Of a stretch of 64,000 nucleotides of DNA, positions 8,668 through 18,870 are shown one piece after another. The position numbers were made by a program, and so were the translations under genes. The DNA is from Candidatus Burkholderia verschuerenii (GTDB taxonomy: Bacteria; Pseudomonadota; Gammaproteobacteria; Burkholderiales; Burkholderiaceae). The notes under the pieces were generated by a model, which saw only the letters and a program-made list of their open reading frames with translations, was not told the origin of the DNA and did not search any database. Location of the stretch: contig NZ_LFJJ01000003.1 in the NCBI RefSeq assembly GCF_001189365.1, positions 26,408 through 90,407 of the forward strand. The letters run 5' to 3'. Position 1 is the first letter of the stretch. Every line of letters begins with the position of its first letter.

Positions 8668-9249
8668 ATGTTGAATCGGATGAAGATGGCGATGGCGGCG
8701 ACGATGCTCGCCGCTGCGAGCGCGCTGCCCATCGCGAGCGCGGCTGAAAGCGCCGGCGTGGTGTGGGCCGCCAATCCTGTCGGCGTGCAAGCAATGCCGG
8801 ATGCATCGTCCGTTACGTTGTTGTCGTCGGGCGGATATGCGCCGCTGAAAACATCGGGCGGCAAATGCCTGCTGGTCGCGCGACGCGGCACCCAGATCGT
8901 CGCGATCGAATTGTCGCCGCTACTCGACGGCGGAAAAGTGATCGGCTGGAAGCCGCAAGCCATCGACATGAACACGCTGACGTCGAAGTGGGGCTATCAC
9001 GCGGATGGCGCGAGCAATCCGGTCACGACGCAGATCGCGATGCAAAACAACTCGGCGCTCAACAAGGACGGCTCGTATTCGACCTCGAGCACCTGGAAGA
9101 ACACGCACGTTCAGACGATCGCCTCGGGCGAGAGCGAATCGGCGGTAACGGTCACCGTGAACGGCAAGACGTACCGCAAATACAGCCATTTCAAGCCGGC
9201 CACGCCTGATGCGCCGCTGCCGGCATCGGACGAATACTTCTGCCGTTGA
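8668..9249 (+). CDS. Exported protein of unknown function
   Basis: 193 residues from the ATG at 8668, chosen because it follows a GGAGAAAGG ribosome binding site and begins a good Sec signal peptide (cleavage near ASA-A, about residue 25). The mature chain is of normal composition, with two Cys (about residue 69 and the penultimate residue) that could pair. Fourth gene in a row encoding an exported protein. No family recognised. Convergent with the histidine kinase gene, 39 bp away. Confidence 0.7.
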   Translation: MLNRMKMAMAATMLAAASALPIASAAESAGVVWAANPVGVQAMPDASSVTLLSSGGYAPLKTSGGKCLLVARRGTQIVAIELSPLLDGGKVIGWKPQAIDMNTLTSKWGYHADGASNPVTTQIAMQNNSALNKDGSYSTSSTWKNTHVQTIASGESESAVTVTVNGKTYRKYSHFKPATPDAPLPASDEYFCR

Positions 9250-9288
9250 TACGGCAAAGAAAAGAACGGAGCACGATCATGCGCGACT

Positions 9289-10814
9289 TCACGACGATGC
9301 GTTGCTGCCCGTCACGGCCTGCCGCACGCCTGCGCCGATCGGCACGCCCGGCGCATTGGGCAAGAGCGCGTCTTCACTCATCGCGCGATGCTCGTTGCCG
9401 AAGCGCGCAACCGAGAACGCGAACGTATTGATGCCGTGCTCGCTCGTCGCGGACACCGTGCCGCGATGCATCTCCGCCACCGCCTTGACGATGGCGAGCC
9501 CGAGCCCATGATTCTCGCGGCTATTCGTGCGTGAGCTTTCCGCGCGATAGAAACGATCGAAGAGATGCGCCATCACGTTCGGCGCTATCGCATCGCCCGG
9601 ATTGGCGACGGCGATGCGAATGCGCCCATGTTCGCGCATGATCGATACATCGATGGTCGCGCCCGGCGCGCAATGCTGAATGGCGTTCATCACCAGATTG
9701 GACAAGGCGTGGCCGAACAACGACGTGTTGACGAAGGCCCGCGCATCGCCGTGCGATACGGCGCGCACTTGCGCATCTTCCAGCGGAATTTCCAGAAACT
9801 CCAGCGTGCGGCTGACTTCCGCCGCCAGCGATACTTCGACCAGACCCGTCGCGCGTTCGCCCTGATCGGCACGCGCGAGAAACAGCATGTCGTTGATGAT
9901 CGCGCGCACGCGTTCGAACTCTTCGAGATTCGATTGCAGCGTATGACGCAGTTCGTCGATGGAACGGTCGCGCGTCAACGCCACTTCCGTTTGCCCGATC
10001 AGAATGGTGACCGGCGTGCGCAGTTCGTGCGCGACATCGGCATTGAACGATTCGAGCCGGCCATAGGCGTGATCGAGCCGTTCGAGCGCACCGTTGAAGG
10101 CCTTCGCAAGATCTTCGGTTCGAGCGGCAACGAGCGCGTGTTGAGCCGCTGCGAGCGATTGTTCGGGCTGACGTTCTGCGCATCGCGCGTGAGGCGCACG
10201 AGCGGCGCAAGACCGAGACGCACGACGGAATAACTCAGCAGCAACACGGCGACGGTCGCGAGCGCCATCAACGCGGCGAGCGCGAGGCCGAACGCGCGCA
10301 TGGTGTGGACATTGGGCGAGCAGTCGATCGCGACGAACAGTTGCAGCGGCAAACGGTCGCCATTCGGCGGAATGGTGAGCGTGGTCATCAGCATGTCGTA
10401 CGCGCGGTCCTGCGGGCGGAAATGCACGTAACCGCCCATCACCTTGCGCGTGATACGTCCGCTGGGCGAATCGCCGTAGTTGTAGCGTCCGTCGTTGCTG
10501 GTGACGGCGAACAGCGTGGAGCCGTCGTGCGGCGTGATATCCGCGAGCTTCTCCTTGGCGATCTTCCATTTCTCGGGCGTCGATACATGCGACACGATCA
10601 GCCGCGCCACTTCCGCGCGATTGTCGAGCGAGTCGCGCAGATGCTGTTCGAGTTGCACGCGCAAGACGAGGAAGAGCCCCGAGCCGACCAGCGCGAACAC
10701 GAGCAGGACGACGAGCGCGAACATCACCGCGAGACGCCGCGCGATGGAATGCTGCGTATGCGGCACGCGCTCGTCTGACGACGATGCGCCGGATGTCACC
10801 CATCGCACATTCAT
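9289..10814 (-). pseudogene. Sensor histidine kinase of heavy-metal/efflux type, frameshifted
   Basis: The start at 10814 overlaps the response regulator stop (ATGA). The first frame gives an N-terminal TM helix, a periplasmic domain of about 130 residues, a second TM and the HAMP region. At about 10114-10124 the frame is lost in the HAMP linker and the rest continues in another frame, with an intact H-box (FNADVAHELRTP), N-box (NLVMNAIQH) and G-box (HGLGLAIV). The HAMP spacing LP-x5-LA-x-AFN is restored by adding one base, so a 1-bp deletion is likely. An intact copy would be a CusS/IrlS-like kinase controlling the neighbouring RND pump. As written, the kinase core cannot be joined to the sensor. 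Confidence 0.85.
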
Positions 10815-11524
10815 GATGGCCTCGCGTCTTCCCTTGTTTCGCGCGTTTCGCGGGCTTCGCGCACTTCGAGCACATAACCCATGCCGCGCACGGTATGCAG
10901 CAGCTTGGTGCGGAACGGGCCGTCGAGCTTGGCGCGCAAGCGCTTGATGGCCGTCTCCACCACGTTGGTATGACTTTCGAAATCGACTTCCCACACCAGT
11001 TCGGTGATGGCCGTCTTCGACAGGATATCGCCGTGACGCCGCGCCAGCACGCTCAGCAACTGGAACTCCTTCGCGGTGAGATCGAGACGCACGCCGTCGC
11101 GCGTGGCGCGTCGTCCGATCAGATCGACATAGAGATCGCCGACGGAGATGAGTGTCGATTCCTGCGCGCGCGTGCGGCGTGCCAGCGCGTGCAATCGTTC
11201 GACGAGTTCGAGGAACGAGAAGGGCTTGGTGAGGTAGTCGTCCGCGCCTTCGCGCAGTCCGCGCACGCGATCGTTCACGTGATCGCGCGCCGTCAGCATG
11301 ATCACCGGCGTGGACTTCTGCATGCGTAGCGCCTTGAGGACCGCGAAGCCATCGCGGCACGGCAGCATGACGTCGAGCACGATCACGTCGTAATCGTATT
11401 CGATGGCCAGATGCGTGCCTTCCTCGCCGTCCATCGCCACATCGACGACCCAGCCTTGCTCGGTCAAACCCGAGCGCAGGTAATCCACCACTTTATGTTC
11501 GTCTTCCACTATCAGGACTTTCAT
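10811..11524 (-). CDS. OmpR/PhoB-family response regulator
   Basis: 237 residues. Receiver with acidic pocket E7/D8, phospho-acceptor D51 and conserved K100 (LTKPF), followed by a C-terminal winged helix. Closest in feel to CopR/CusR/IrlR-type metal regulators. First gene of a two-gene operon with the kinase (ATGA overlap). Its start lies 115 bp downstream of the outer-membrane factor stop of the RND operon, on the same strand, so it probably controls that pump. The C-terminus has a repetitive RE-rich tail (REARETRETRED). Confidence 0.92.
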   Translation of the reverse strand: MKVLIVEDEHKVVDYLRSGLTEQGWVVDVAMDGEEGTHLAIEYDYDVIVLDVMLPCRDGFAVLKALRMQKSTPVIMLTARDHVNDRVRGLREGADDYLTKPFSFLELVERLHALARRTRAQESTLISVGDLYVDLIGRRATRDGVRLDLTAKEFQLLSVLARRHGDILSKTAITELVWEVDFESHTNVVETAIKRLRAKLDGPFRTKLLHTVRGMGYVLEVREARETRETREDARPS

Positions 11525-11639
11525 GCCTGCACCTGTGCGTTTTTCAGGGTGTGCTTACCGTGTTCTGCAACGTGTCTACTATACGAATACGAGCCTCGCG
11601 CGCATCCTGCTTATTTTCCGGTTACATTCGGCCTCATTT

Positions 11640-13100
11640 TTAGCGTGTTTTATCGTTCGACTGGCTTGCGGTTTCCTGCGGAGCGGGTTGCTGCACGTCC
11701 CAGCCGCCGCCCAGCGCCTTCACCAATGCGACCGATGTCGTGCGTTGCTGGCCGCGAATCTGCACGTCCTGACGCTCGCTCGTCAGCAATTGCTGCTGCG
11801 CGGTGATCACGTCAAGATAGGCGACGAGACCGCCCGAATAACGATCGTTCGCGAGCGACAGCAGATGCTGCGCATCCTCGACCGCCGCATGCGATTGCTT
11901 CGCCGCGCCATCCAGCACCGACAATCCGACGATGCCGTCCTGCACCTGTTGAAACGCATTCAGCACCGTTTGCCGATACGTCGCTTCGGTCGCGCGATAG
12001 CCTTCGCTCGCGAAATCCACAGCGGCGGCGCGGCGTCCGCCATCGAACAAGACTTGGCTCGCCATCGTGCCGACCGTCCACAACAGGCTCGGCGCTGAGA
12101 TCAAACTGGCGAATGCGGTGCTTTCCCAGCCGATGTTTCCGTTCAGCGTCAGACTCGGAAAGAACGCCGCCTTCGCAACGCCGATCTGCGCGTTCGCGGC
12201 GGCCATCGCGCGTTCGGCCGATGCGACATCGGGCCGGCGTTGCAACACGTCGCTGGGCACGCCGAGCGGAATCGGCGGCAACGGTTGTTCGGCGAGCGCA
12301 GGCGCAATCGCGAACTGCGGCGCGGGCGTGCCGACGAGCGCCGCGATCGCGTGCTCGAACTGCGCGCGTTGCGACAGGAGCAATTGCGCCTGTACGCGCG
12401 TGGTATCGAGTTGCGATTGCTGTTGCAACACGTCGAGTCCGGATACCGCGCCGAGGCTATGCTGCGTCTGCACGTAATCGAGCGCTTTCTTCTGAAGATC
12501 GACGAAGCGATTTAGCACGTCGATTTCCGCATCGAGTTCGCGCATCGAAAAATAGGCGCTGGCGAGATCGGTGGTCAGCACGAGACGCGCGTTGGCGAGA
12601 TCGTCGCCCGATTGATCGGCGGATGCGCGCGCGCTTTCCACTTCGCGGCGAATGCGGCCGAACAGGTCGACGTCGTAATTCACCGTGGGCGCGAGCTTCA
12701 CATCGTTCTGAACGGTGGATTGATTCAGCGTGTTGTAGTTCGTGAGCGGCCGGTTCTTCGAGACGCGCAGACGCTGCGCCTGCGCGCCGAGATCGACTTC
12801 GGGCAAGCCGAGTGCGGACGTTTGCGCCAGTGTCGCGCGTGCCTGCGCGTAATGCGCGCTCGCGGCGGCAAGCGTCTGGTTCTGCGCGAGCGCCTGCGTT
12901 TCCAGATCGGTCAGCGTGGCGTCGTCGAAACTGCGCCACCAGTCGAGCGCGAGCGGCGCATGCGACGGCTCGCCCAAGCGCCAGTACGAATCGGTCTTCC
13001 ACGCGGGCGGCGTGTCGGCAACAGGGCGCGTGTAATCCGGCCCGACCGTGCAGGCCGCGAGCAGCATCGACGCGAACGAGACGATGACGACGCGTTTCAT
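11640..13100 (-). CDS. Outer-membrane efflux factor, NodT family lipoprotein
   Basis: 486 residues. Lipoprotein signal with lipobox LLAAC near residue 20, then TolC-like repeats with long helical segments and the typical motif around DVLQRRPDVASAERAMAAAN. Forms the outer-membrane channel of a tripartite RND pump. The start at 13100 overlaps the stop of the membrane fusion gene (ATGA). Because of a frameshift in that gene, an open frame runs through from it into this one without a stop, but the start here is clear from the lipoprotein signal. Confidence 0.92.
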   Translation of the reverse strand: MKRVVIVSFASMLLAACTVGPDYTRPVADTPPAWKTDSYWRLGEPSHAPLALDWWRSFDDATLTDLETQALAQNQTLAAASAHYAQARATLAQTSALGLPEVDLGAQAQRLRVSKNRPLTNYNTLNQSTVQNDVKLAPTVNYDVDLFGRIRREVESARASADQSGDDLANARLVLTTDLASAYFSMRELDAEIDVLNRFVDLQKKALDYVQTQHSLGAVSGLDVLQQQSQLDTTRVQAQLLLSQRAQFEHAIAALVGTPAPQFAIAPALAEQPLPPIPLGVPSDVLQRRPDVASAERAMAAANAQIGVAKAAFFPSLTLNGNIGWESTAFASLISAPSLLWTVGTMASQVLFDGGRRAAAVDFASEGYRATEATYRQTVLNAFQQVQDGIVGLSVLDGAAKQSHAAVEDAQHLLSLANDRYSGGLVAYLDVITAQQQLLTSERQDVQIRGQQRTTSVALVKALGGGWDVQQPAPQETASQSNDKTR

Positions 13101-14332
13101 GATGCGGCCTTCGTTTGCGCCTGCTTTTGCTGCGGCGCGATCACGACATGATCGCCATCCGCGATCGAATCGCTCGGGTTGATGATGATCTTGTCGTTCG
13201 CCTCGATACCGCTTTTCGATTTCGAGCGATTGCCCGAGATCCTGCGCGATCACGATCTTGTGCAGATGAACATGCCCCTCGCTATCGACTACAGCGAGAC
13301 GCGGACCTTCCGCGCGAAACAACAACGCATTGCCCGGCACCAGCAGACGCGCGTGTGCGACGGCCGGCACGGCGACCTGCACATACGCGCCGGGACGCAG
13401 ACGGCCATCGGGATTGGGCAGCCGCACTTCGACCTGCAGCGAACGCGTGGGCACATCGATCGCGCCTGAAATATGCGTGATCTTGCCGTGGAACGGTTGT
13501 CCAGGTAGTTCGGCCTGCGTAACAACTACGTCTTGGCCGACGGAGACATTCTGCGCATACGCCTGCGGCAGTTGCACGAACACGCGCAACGGATCGGACT
13601 GCGCGAGCGCGAACAGCGCGCGGCTCGTGCCGCTGCCCGCATCAATGAGATCGCCGACATCGACATTGCGTTGCGTTGCGTCACCACGCCCGCGAACGGC
13701 GCGGTGATGCGTTTGAACGATTCGAGTTGACGCAGACGCTTGACATTGGCATCGGCGGCGGCGAGATTGGCGACGTCCTGGTTGTAGGTGCTCTGGCGTT
13801 CGTCGAGTTCCTGTTGCGAGACAGCATCGCGCTGACGCAGTTGCTGCCAGCGTTCCAGCGAGCTTTTCGCAAGACCGAGACTCGATGCAGTCTGATCGCG
13901 TTGCGCGACGGCTTGCGCGAGCTCCTGATCGATCTCGGGCGTATCCAGATCGGCGAGCAACTGGCCTTGTTTCACGCGTGTGCCGATATCGACATACCAG
14001 TGCAGCAGATAACCCGTGGCGCGCGCATAGATCGGCGATTCGACGAAGCCGCGCAGCGTGCCGGGCAAGGTCGTATCGCCGCCGCCATCGGTCTGCTTGG
14101 GCACGACGACGTTGACGTATTGCTGCGCGTTCTGCCGCGTCTGATTGGCGATCGACCGGCTATGCAGCATATCAGTGACGACGGTGCGCGCCGCGCCGAG
14201 CGCGAGCAGCGCAAGCACGATTACCAGCGCGATCTTCGCGCGCTTCCATTCGACCTGGCGCGGCGGCAGCGCGGGGCCTTCGTCGGGATCGCGCGCTGGA
14301 ATGGCGAGCGAGGCGTGGTTCTTTTCGGTCAT
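13097..14332 (-). pseudogene. RND efflux membrane fusion (periplasmic adaptor) protein, two frameshifts
   Basis: Begins with a cytoplasmic stretch and one TM (about residues 33-50), then biotinyl-lipoyl and alpha-hairpin segments (TLRGFVESPIYARATGYL, LADLDTPEIDQELAQA) and beta-barrel segments in a second frame. Lesion 1: three copies of the 5-mer TTGCG on the plus strand (13666-13680) where two restore the frame, a 5-bp tandem insertion. Lesion 2: four T (13213-13216) where three restore the C-terminus; the corrected frame ends at a TGA overlapping the outer-membrane factor start. Middle gene of the pump operon; as written the pump would lack its adaptor. Confidence 0.88.
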
Positions 14333-14347
14333 GTCGGTCGAAGTCTT

Positions 14348-17300
14348 TTAATGAGCGGAATCGTCGTGGTTCGCGCCGGCGGGATGTGGCGCGCTGCCCT
14401 TGCGTTGGGCGCGACGCGCCAGCCGCGAATGAATGCCCGCGAATACGAGCGGCACAAAAAAGAGCGTGGATACGGTGGCGAACAGCAGTCCGCCGATCAC
14501 CGCGCGGCCGAGCGGCGCGTTCTGTTCCGCGCCTTCGCCGAGACCGAGCGCCATCGGAATCATGCCGATGATCATCGCGAAGGCCGTCATCAGCACGGGA
14601 CGGATACGGCTCGCGCCGGCTTCGAGCGCGGCGGTCAAGGGCGGCGCGCCCGCGGACAGGCGTTGTCGCGCGAAGGAAACCATCAGGATCGAGTTGGCGG
14701 TGGCGACGCCCATCGTCATGATCGCGCCGGTCAGCGCGGGCACCGACAGATGCCTGCCCGTGATGAACAGCATCCAGATAATGCCCGCGAGCGCGGCAGG
14801 CAACGCGCTCACGATGATGAGCGGATCGACCCACGACTGGAAGTTCACCACGATCAGCAGATACACGAGCACAATGGCCATCGCAACGCCGACGCCCAAG
14901 CCGAAGAACGACGTGCGCATGGTTTCGACCTGTCCGCGCACGACGATCTGGCTGCCGCGCGGAAGCGACTTGCGCGCTTCGTCGACGAGATGATTCACCT
15001 GCCGCGCGACGCCGCCGAGATCGCGTTCTTCCACGCTCACGAAGATATCGATCACGGGCCGGATGTTGTAGTGCGTGACCACGGCGAACTGATGATCCGG
15101 ATTGAGCCGCACGAGATTGCCGAGCAGTTGCGTCGGCCCGTTGAGCGAGGCGGACACCGGCGTGCGCAACAACTCGTCGATCGACGACACCTGATATTGC
15201 GGCGTCTGCACGGCAAGGTTGTATTCGACGCCGTTATGCGGATTGAACCAGAAACCCGGCGCGGTTTGCGAACTGCCCGACAGCGAAATCAGCACGTTCT
15301 GCGCGACATTGTTCGCGCTGAGATTGAGCTGCTGCAAACGCGTGCGATCCATTTGCAGATTGATGACGGGTTCGTCGAGCTTCTGCTGGATATGCGTGTC
15401 GACATTGCCGGGAATCATGCGGATCTTTTTCATCAGCGTGCTGGCTGCCGCGAAGTTCGCCTCCTGATTCTGGCCTTGAATCTGCACGTCGATGGCGGCG
15501 GGCAGGCCGAAGTTGAGAATCTGCGTGACGATATCGGCAGGCTGAAAGAAGAACTCGGTGCCCGGAAACAAGCGCGGCAACAGCGAGCGCAATTCGTCGA
15601 TATAGGTTTGCGTCGGCTTGTGATCGGCGTTCAGCGCGACCTGAATTTCGCCGTCGAGCGTGCCGATGGTGCCCGCATTGCTATACGACAAATTGATGCC
15701 GCTATATGGCAGGCCGAGGTTGTCGAGAATCGTCGAGAGCTGATCGGGCGGCACGACGCGGCGCACGACCTTTTCCACTTCGTCGGCGAGACGCGCGGTT
15801 TCCTCGATACGCGTGCCGGTCGGCGCGCGCATGTGCATGCGGATATCGCCCGAATCGACGCTCGGGAAAAAGTCTTCGCCGAGCACGAACACGAGTCCGG
15901 CCGAAATCAGACAGAAGCCGAGAAATACGCTCGCATACAGCCGGCGATGCACCAACAATGTACTTAGGATGACGATATATGTGCCGCGCATGCGCTCGAA
16001 GCCGTGATCGAATCGGCGATGCAGGCGCATGAAGAGATTCGGCTTCGCGTTTGCATCGGCGGCGTGGGCGTGGCCCATCAGCAGCATCGCGAGCGTCGGT
16101 ACGAGCGTGCGCGACAGCACGTAGGACGCGAGCATCGCAAAGACCACGGCTTCCGCGAGCGGCACGAACAGAAAGCGCGCGACGCCGGTCAGGAAGAACA
16201 TCGGCACGAACACGATGCAGATACACAAGGTCGATACCAGCGCTGGCACGGCGATTTCACCCGCGCCTTCGAGAATGGCCTCGTGCAGATCGATGCCCAT
16301 ATGCAAGTGCCGTTCGATATTCTCGATGGTCACGGTTGCATCGTCGACGAGAATGCCGACCGCCAGCGCAAGACCGCCGAGCGTCATGATGTTGATGGTT
16401 TGCCCGAGCGCATGCAGCGCGATCAGCGAAGAAAGAATCGACAGCGGAATCGACACCGCGATGATGCAGGTACTGCGCCAATTGCCCAGAAAGAGCAGGA
16501 TCATCGCGGCGGTCAGCGCGGCGGCGATCAGCGCTTCGCGCACCACGCCCTGCACGGCGGCCTTCACGAACACGGACTGATCGAACAGAGCGGTGATCTT
16601 GATGTCCTGCGACAGCTGCGCGCGTGCTTGCGGCAAGAGGCCTTTCAACGTATCGACGATGGACAGCGTCGATGCATCGCCGTTCTTCAGGACCGAGATC
16701 AGCACGCCGCGCTGGCCGTCCTGTCGCACGACATTGGTCTGCGGCGAAAAGCCATCGCGTACATGCGCGACTTCGCGCAGATAGGTGGTCGCGCCGTTCA
16801 CGGTGCGCACCGGTATGTCGTTCAGGCCCGCGACGGTCGTCGGCGAGCCGTTCATGTTGATGGTGTATTCCTTGGGGCCGATCTTCGCGGTGCCGGTGGG
16901 CAGAATCAGGTTTTGCGCGTTGGCCGCCTGCACGACATCGGTCGGCGTCAGGCCTTTGGCAAGCAGCGCGCGCGTGTCCAGATCGACGGAGATGAGGCGC
17001 GTCTTGCCGCCGTACGGATACGGCACGGCCGCGCCGGGAATCGTCACGAGTTGCGGGCGCAGAAAGTTGAGCGCCGTATCGTTGAGCGACTGCTCGGACT
17101 CGCGCGAACTCGACAGGCCGAGCTGAATCACCGGAATGCTCGACGCCGAATAGCTGATGACGAGCGGCGGCGTCGCGCCCGGCGGCATCTGCTTCAACTG
17201 CGCCTGCTCGACGGCGACGGTCTGAGCGATGGAGGTCTGAATGTTCGCGGTCGGCTGCAAAAACAGCTTGATGATCGCGATGCCCGGCAGCGACTGCGAT

Positions 17301-17545
17301 TCGATATGTTCGATGTTATTGACGGTCGTCGTCAGACTGCGTTCGTTCACCGAGGTGATGCGGTTGGCCATGTCCTCCGACGAAAGGCCCGTGTAGTTCC
17401 AGATGATGCTGACGACAGGGATATTGATCTCGGGCAACACGTCCACCGGCGTCGTCAAGAGGACGAAGGGCGTTGCCAGAACAATCATGATGGCCATCAC
17501 GATAAACGTGTAGGGCCGCTTGAGCGCAACGTTGACGATCCACAT
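14348..17545 (-). CDS. RND efflux pump inner-membrane permease
   Basis: 1065 residues from the ATG at 17545 (MWIVNVALKRPYTF), the usual RND start; an upstream extension exists but is unlikely. Resistance-nodulation-division transporter with 12 expected TM helices and two large periplasmic loops. The TM4 region carries the adjacent acidic residues expected for proton relay (GILVDDATVTIENIERHL). Typical HAE1-like length. First gene of the operon permease, adaptor, outer-membrane factor, followed on the same strand by the two-component genes. Substrate unknown. Confidence 0.93.
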   Translation of the reverse strand: MWIVNVALKRPYTFIVMAIMIVLATPFVLLTTPVDVLPEINIPVVSIIWNYTGLSSEDMANRITSVNERSLTTTVNNIEHIESQSLPGIAIIKLFLQPTANIQTSIAQTVAVEQAQLKQMPPGATPPLVISYSASSIPVIQLGLSSSRESEQSLNDTALNFLRPQLVTIPGAAVPYPYGGKTRLISVDLDTRALLAKGLTPTDVVQAANAQNLILPTGTAKIGPKEYTINMNGSPTTVAGLNDIPVRTVNGATTYLREVAHVRDGFSPQTNVVRQDGQRGVLISVLKNGDASTLSIVDTLKGLLPQARAQLSQDIKITALFDQSVFVKAAVQGVVREALIAAALTAAMILLFLGNWRSTCIIAVSIPLSILSSLIALHALGQTINIMTLGGLALAVGILVDDATVTIENIERHLHMGIDLHEAILEGAGEIAVPALVSTLCICIVFVPMFFLTGVARFLFVPLAEAVVFAMLASYVLSRTLVPTLAMLLMGHAHAADANAKPNLFMRLHRRFDHGFERMRGTYIVILSTLLVHRRLYASVFLGFCLISAGLVFVLGEDFFPSVDSGDIRMHMRAPTGTRIEETARLADEVEKVVRRVVPPDQLSTILDNLGLPYSGINLSYSNAGTIGTLDGEIQVALNADHKPTQTYIDELRSLLPRLFPGTEFFFQPADIVTQILNFGLPAAIDVQIQGQNQEANFAAASTLMKKIRMIPGNVDTHIQQKLDEPVINLQMDRTRLQQLNLSANNVAQNVLISLSGSSQTAPGFWFNPHNGVEYNLAVQTPQYQVSSIDELLRTPVSASLNGPTQLLGNLVRLNPDHQFAVVTHYNIRPVIDIFVSVEERDLGGVARQVNHLVDEARKSLPRGSQIVVRGQVETMRTSFFGLGVGVAMAIVLVYLLIVVNFQSWVDPLIIVSALPAALAGIIWMLFITGRHLSVPALTGAIMTMGVATANSILMVSFARQRLSAGAPPLTAALEAGASRIRPVLMTAFAMIIGMIPMALGLGEGAEQNAPLGRAVIGGLLFATVSTLFFVPLVFAGIHSRLARRAQRKGSAPHPAGANHDDSAH

Positions 17546-17765
17546 TGAGTCGTTCGGATAGTGCGAAAGTGCTGAAGGAAGGACACGGCGGCGCTTGAGC
17601 GTCCGGCGCACGAGACGTCTTCACGGGCGAGGCCGGAGGTCGCCAGTGCGCTTATGGTAGTGGCCGGGTGCCAACGACAATATGGCTTGAATATGGCGCG
17701 TTCGTCAGATTACGCGGGATGAAAGCGAACGTGCATGCGATGTTCATTCGCCGAAGGGGCAGGGC

Positions 17766-17788
17766 GCGCTTAGACGTAAGCTAAGCGC
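17766..17788. other. 8-bp hairpin between RND operon and DUF4148 gene
   Basis: GCGCTTAG (17766-17773) and CTAAGCGC (17781-17788) form a perfect stem over a 7-base loop, 52 bp beyond the DUF4148 stop in the direction of transcription. It may end that transcript, or it may be an operator for the RND operon, which starts about 220 bp further on. Confidence 0.35.
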
Positions 17789-17839
17789 CAAGCAATCGTA
17801 AAGCGCGCCGCGTGGGACGCGCGTTGAAGCAGCATCGGC

Positions 17840-18109
17840 TTACTTCAGATAGCTCTCCGCGTTGGGCGCGAGATTCGGACCGGTCCAGAGTTTATAGGGC
17901 GTGCTTGCGCTGGTGATAATGCCTTCGCGCGCATCGAGAAAGCTGGCGGGATATTGCGCATCGTGTTCCGACGGACGATAGCCCGAACGTTCGGCACGAA
18001 CCAGATCTTCCCTGACTTGCTGCCGCGTGAGCGGACCATCCGATTGAGCAATTGCAAGAGTCGGTGTTGCGATCAATGTAACGATGGCAAGGCGCGTGAC
18101 TGTCCTCAT
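17840..18109 (-). CDS. DUF4148 small exported protein
   Basis: 89 residues: Sec signal peptide (cleavage near AIA-Q, about residue 21), then the DUF4148 signature (LTRQQVREDLVRAERSGY followed by YPASF). A common burkholderial periplasmic family of unknown function. Ribosome binding site GAGGAG at good spacing. Paralogous to the gene at 18344-18628. Confidence 0.85.
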   Translation of the reverse strand: MRTVTRLAIVTLIATPTLAIAQSDGPLTRQQVREDLVRAERSGYRPSEHDAQYPASFLDAREGIITSASTPYKLWTGPNLAPNAESYLK

Positions 18110-18343
18110 GACGAACTCCTCGTGCTAAAGAGGGTGAAGAGGGATGCGGGGTGGCGCGTGCTCGATGAGCCGCGCAGCCGATTGTAGAAGCGGCGGCGGC
18201 GCGGAATTAACCCATGCGGGTCAATCGTCGCGCGAGCGAGGGAAGCACGAAGGAGCGGGGTAGACGCGAGACGGCGCGGGATCGATCGCAAGCGGCGGGG
18301 AGCCGCGCGTGCCTCGTGATGCGCTGTGATACGTTCAGCGGGA

Positions 18344-18628
18344 TTATTGCGGCGTCTGTCCCAGCGGCGTGGTCGACATCGTGTGGCCGGATGCCGCCGA
18401 ACCTTGCGATGCGCCGCCGTAGGCGTTCTGTGCATCGACCTTTGCTTCGGCAGCCTGAATATCGCTCGGATAGTACGCATCGCGTTCGGACGGGTTGTAG
18501 CCCGCCTGTTCGAGACGTTGGAGGTCCTGCTTGACCTGGGCGCGTGTCAGGCCGTCGGATGTCTGTGCGAGCGCGGCGAGCGGCGCGGCGCTCAACGCGA
18601 CGATGGCGATCTTCATTGCGATTTTCAT
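18344..18628 (-). CDS. DUF4148 small exported protein
   Basis: 94 residues from the ATG at 18628, chosen over a longer frame because AGGGAG lies just upstream and the signal peptide begins here (cleavage near ALA-Q). DUF4148 motif LTRAQVKQDLQRLEQAGY and YPSDIQAAEAK. Paralogue of the gene 235 bp downstream on the same strand; the two are probably expressed separately or in tandem. Confidence 0.85.
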   Translation of the reverse strand: MKIAMKIAIVALSAAPLAALAQTSDGLTRAQVKQDLQRLEQAGYNPSERDAYYPSDIQAAEAKVDAQNAYGGASQGSAASGHTMSTTPLGQTPQ

Positions 18629-18870
18629 GGCGAACTCCCTGTTCGGTTGAGATGCGCGGTTTGACGGCGATGCGATTTGCATTGCTGCACGGCCGCTTGT
18701 GCCACGCTGACAATTCTATTGATCGGTCGTGACCACATGCTGGCGTTGAGATGACGAAATCGTCAGAATTGCGAAGTTCGTTAAACGAAAGGTTTTCGAT
18801 AGGAAGTTTGATCGTTCTTTTCAATTTGTTTTATTACGCCGGATTACACTTCGCGGTCCGCCAATAAGAA

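Noticed and set aside
11640..13589. 649-residue frame read as an adaptor-channel fusion protein
   Set aside because: The fusion arises only because the adaptor frame is shifted by one base; the channel has its own lipoprotein signal and the restored adaptor stop overlaps its start.
13676..15967. 763-residue open frame on the plus strand
   Set aside because: Antisense to the RND adaptor and permease, whose family motifs are unambiguous; composition is shadow-like.
16004..17548. 514-residue open frame on the plus strand
   Set aside because: Antisense to the RND permease; His/Arg/Gln/Asp-rich without any motif.
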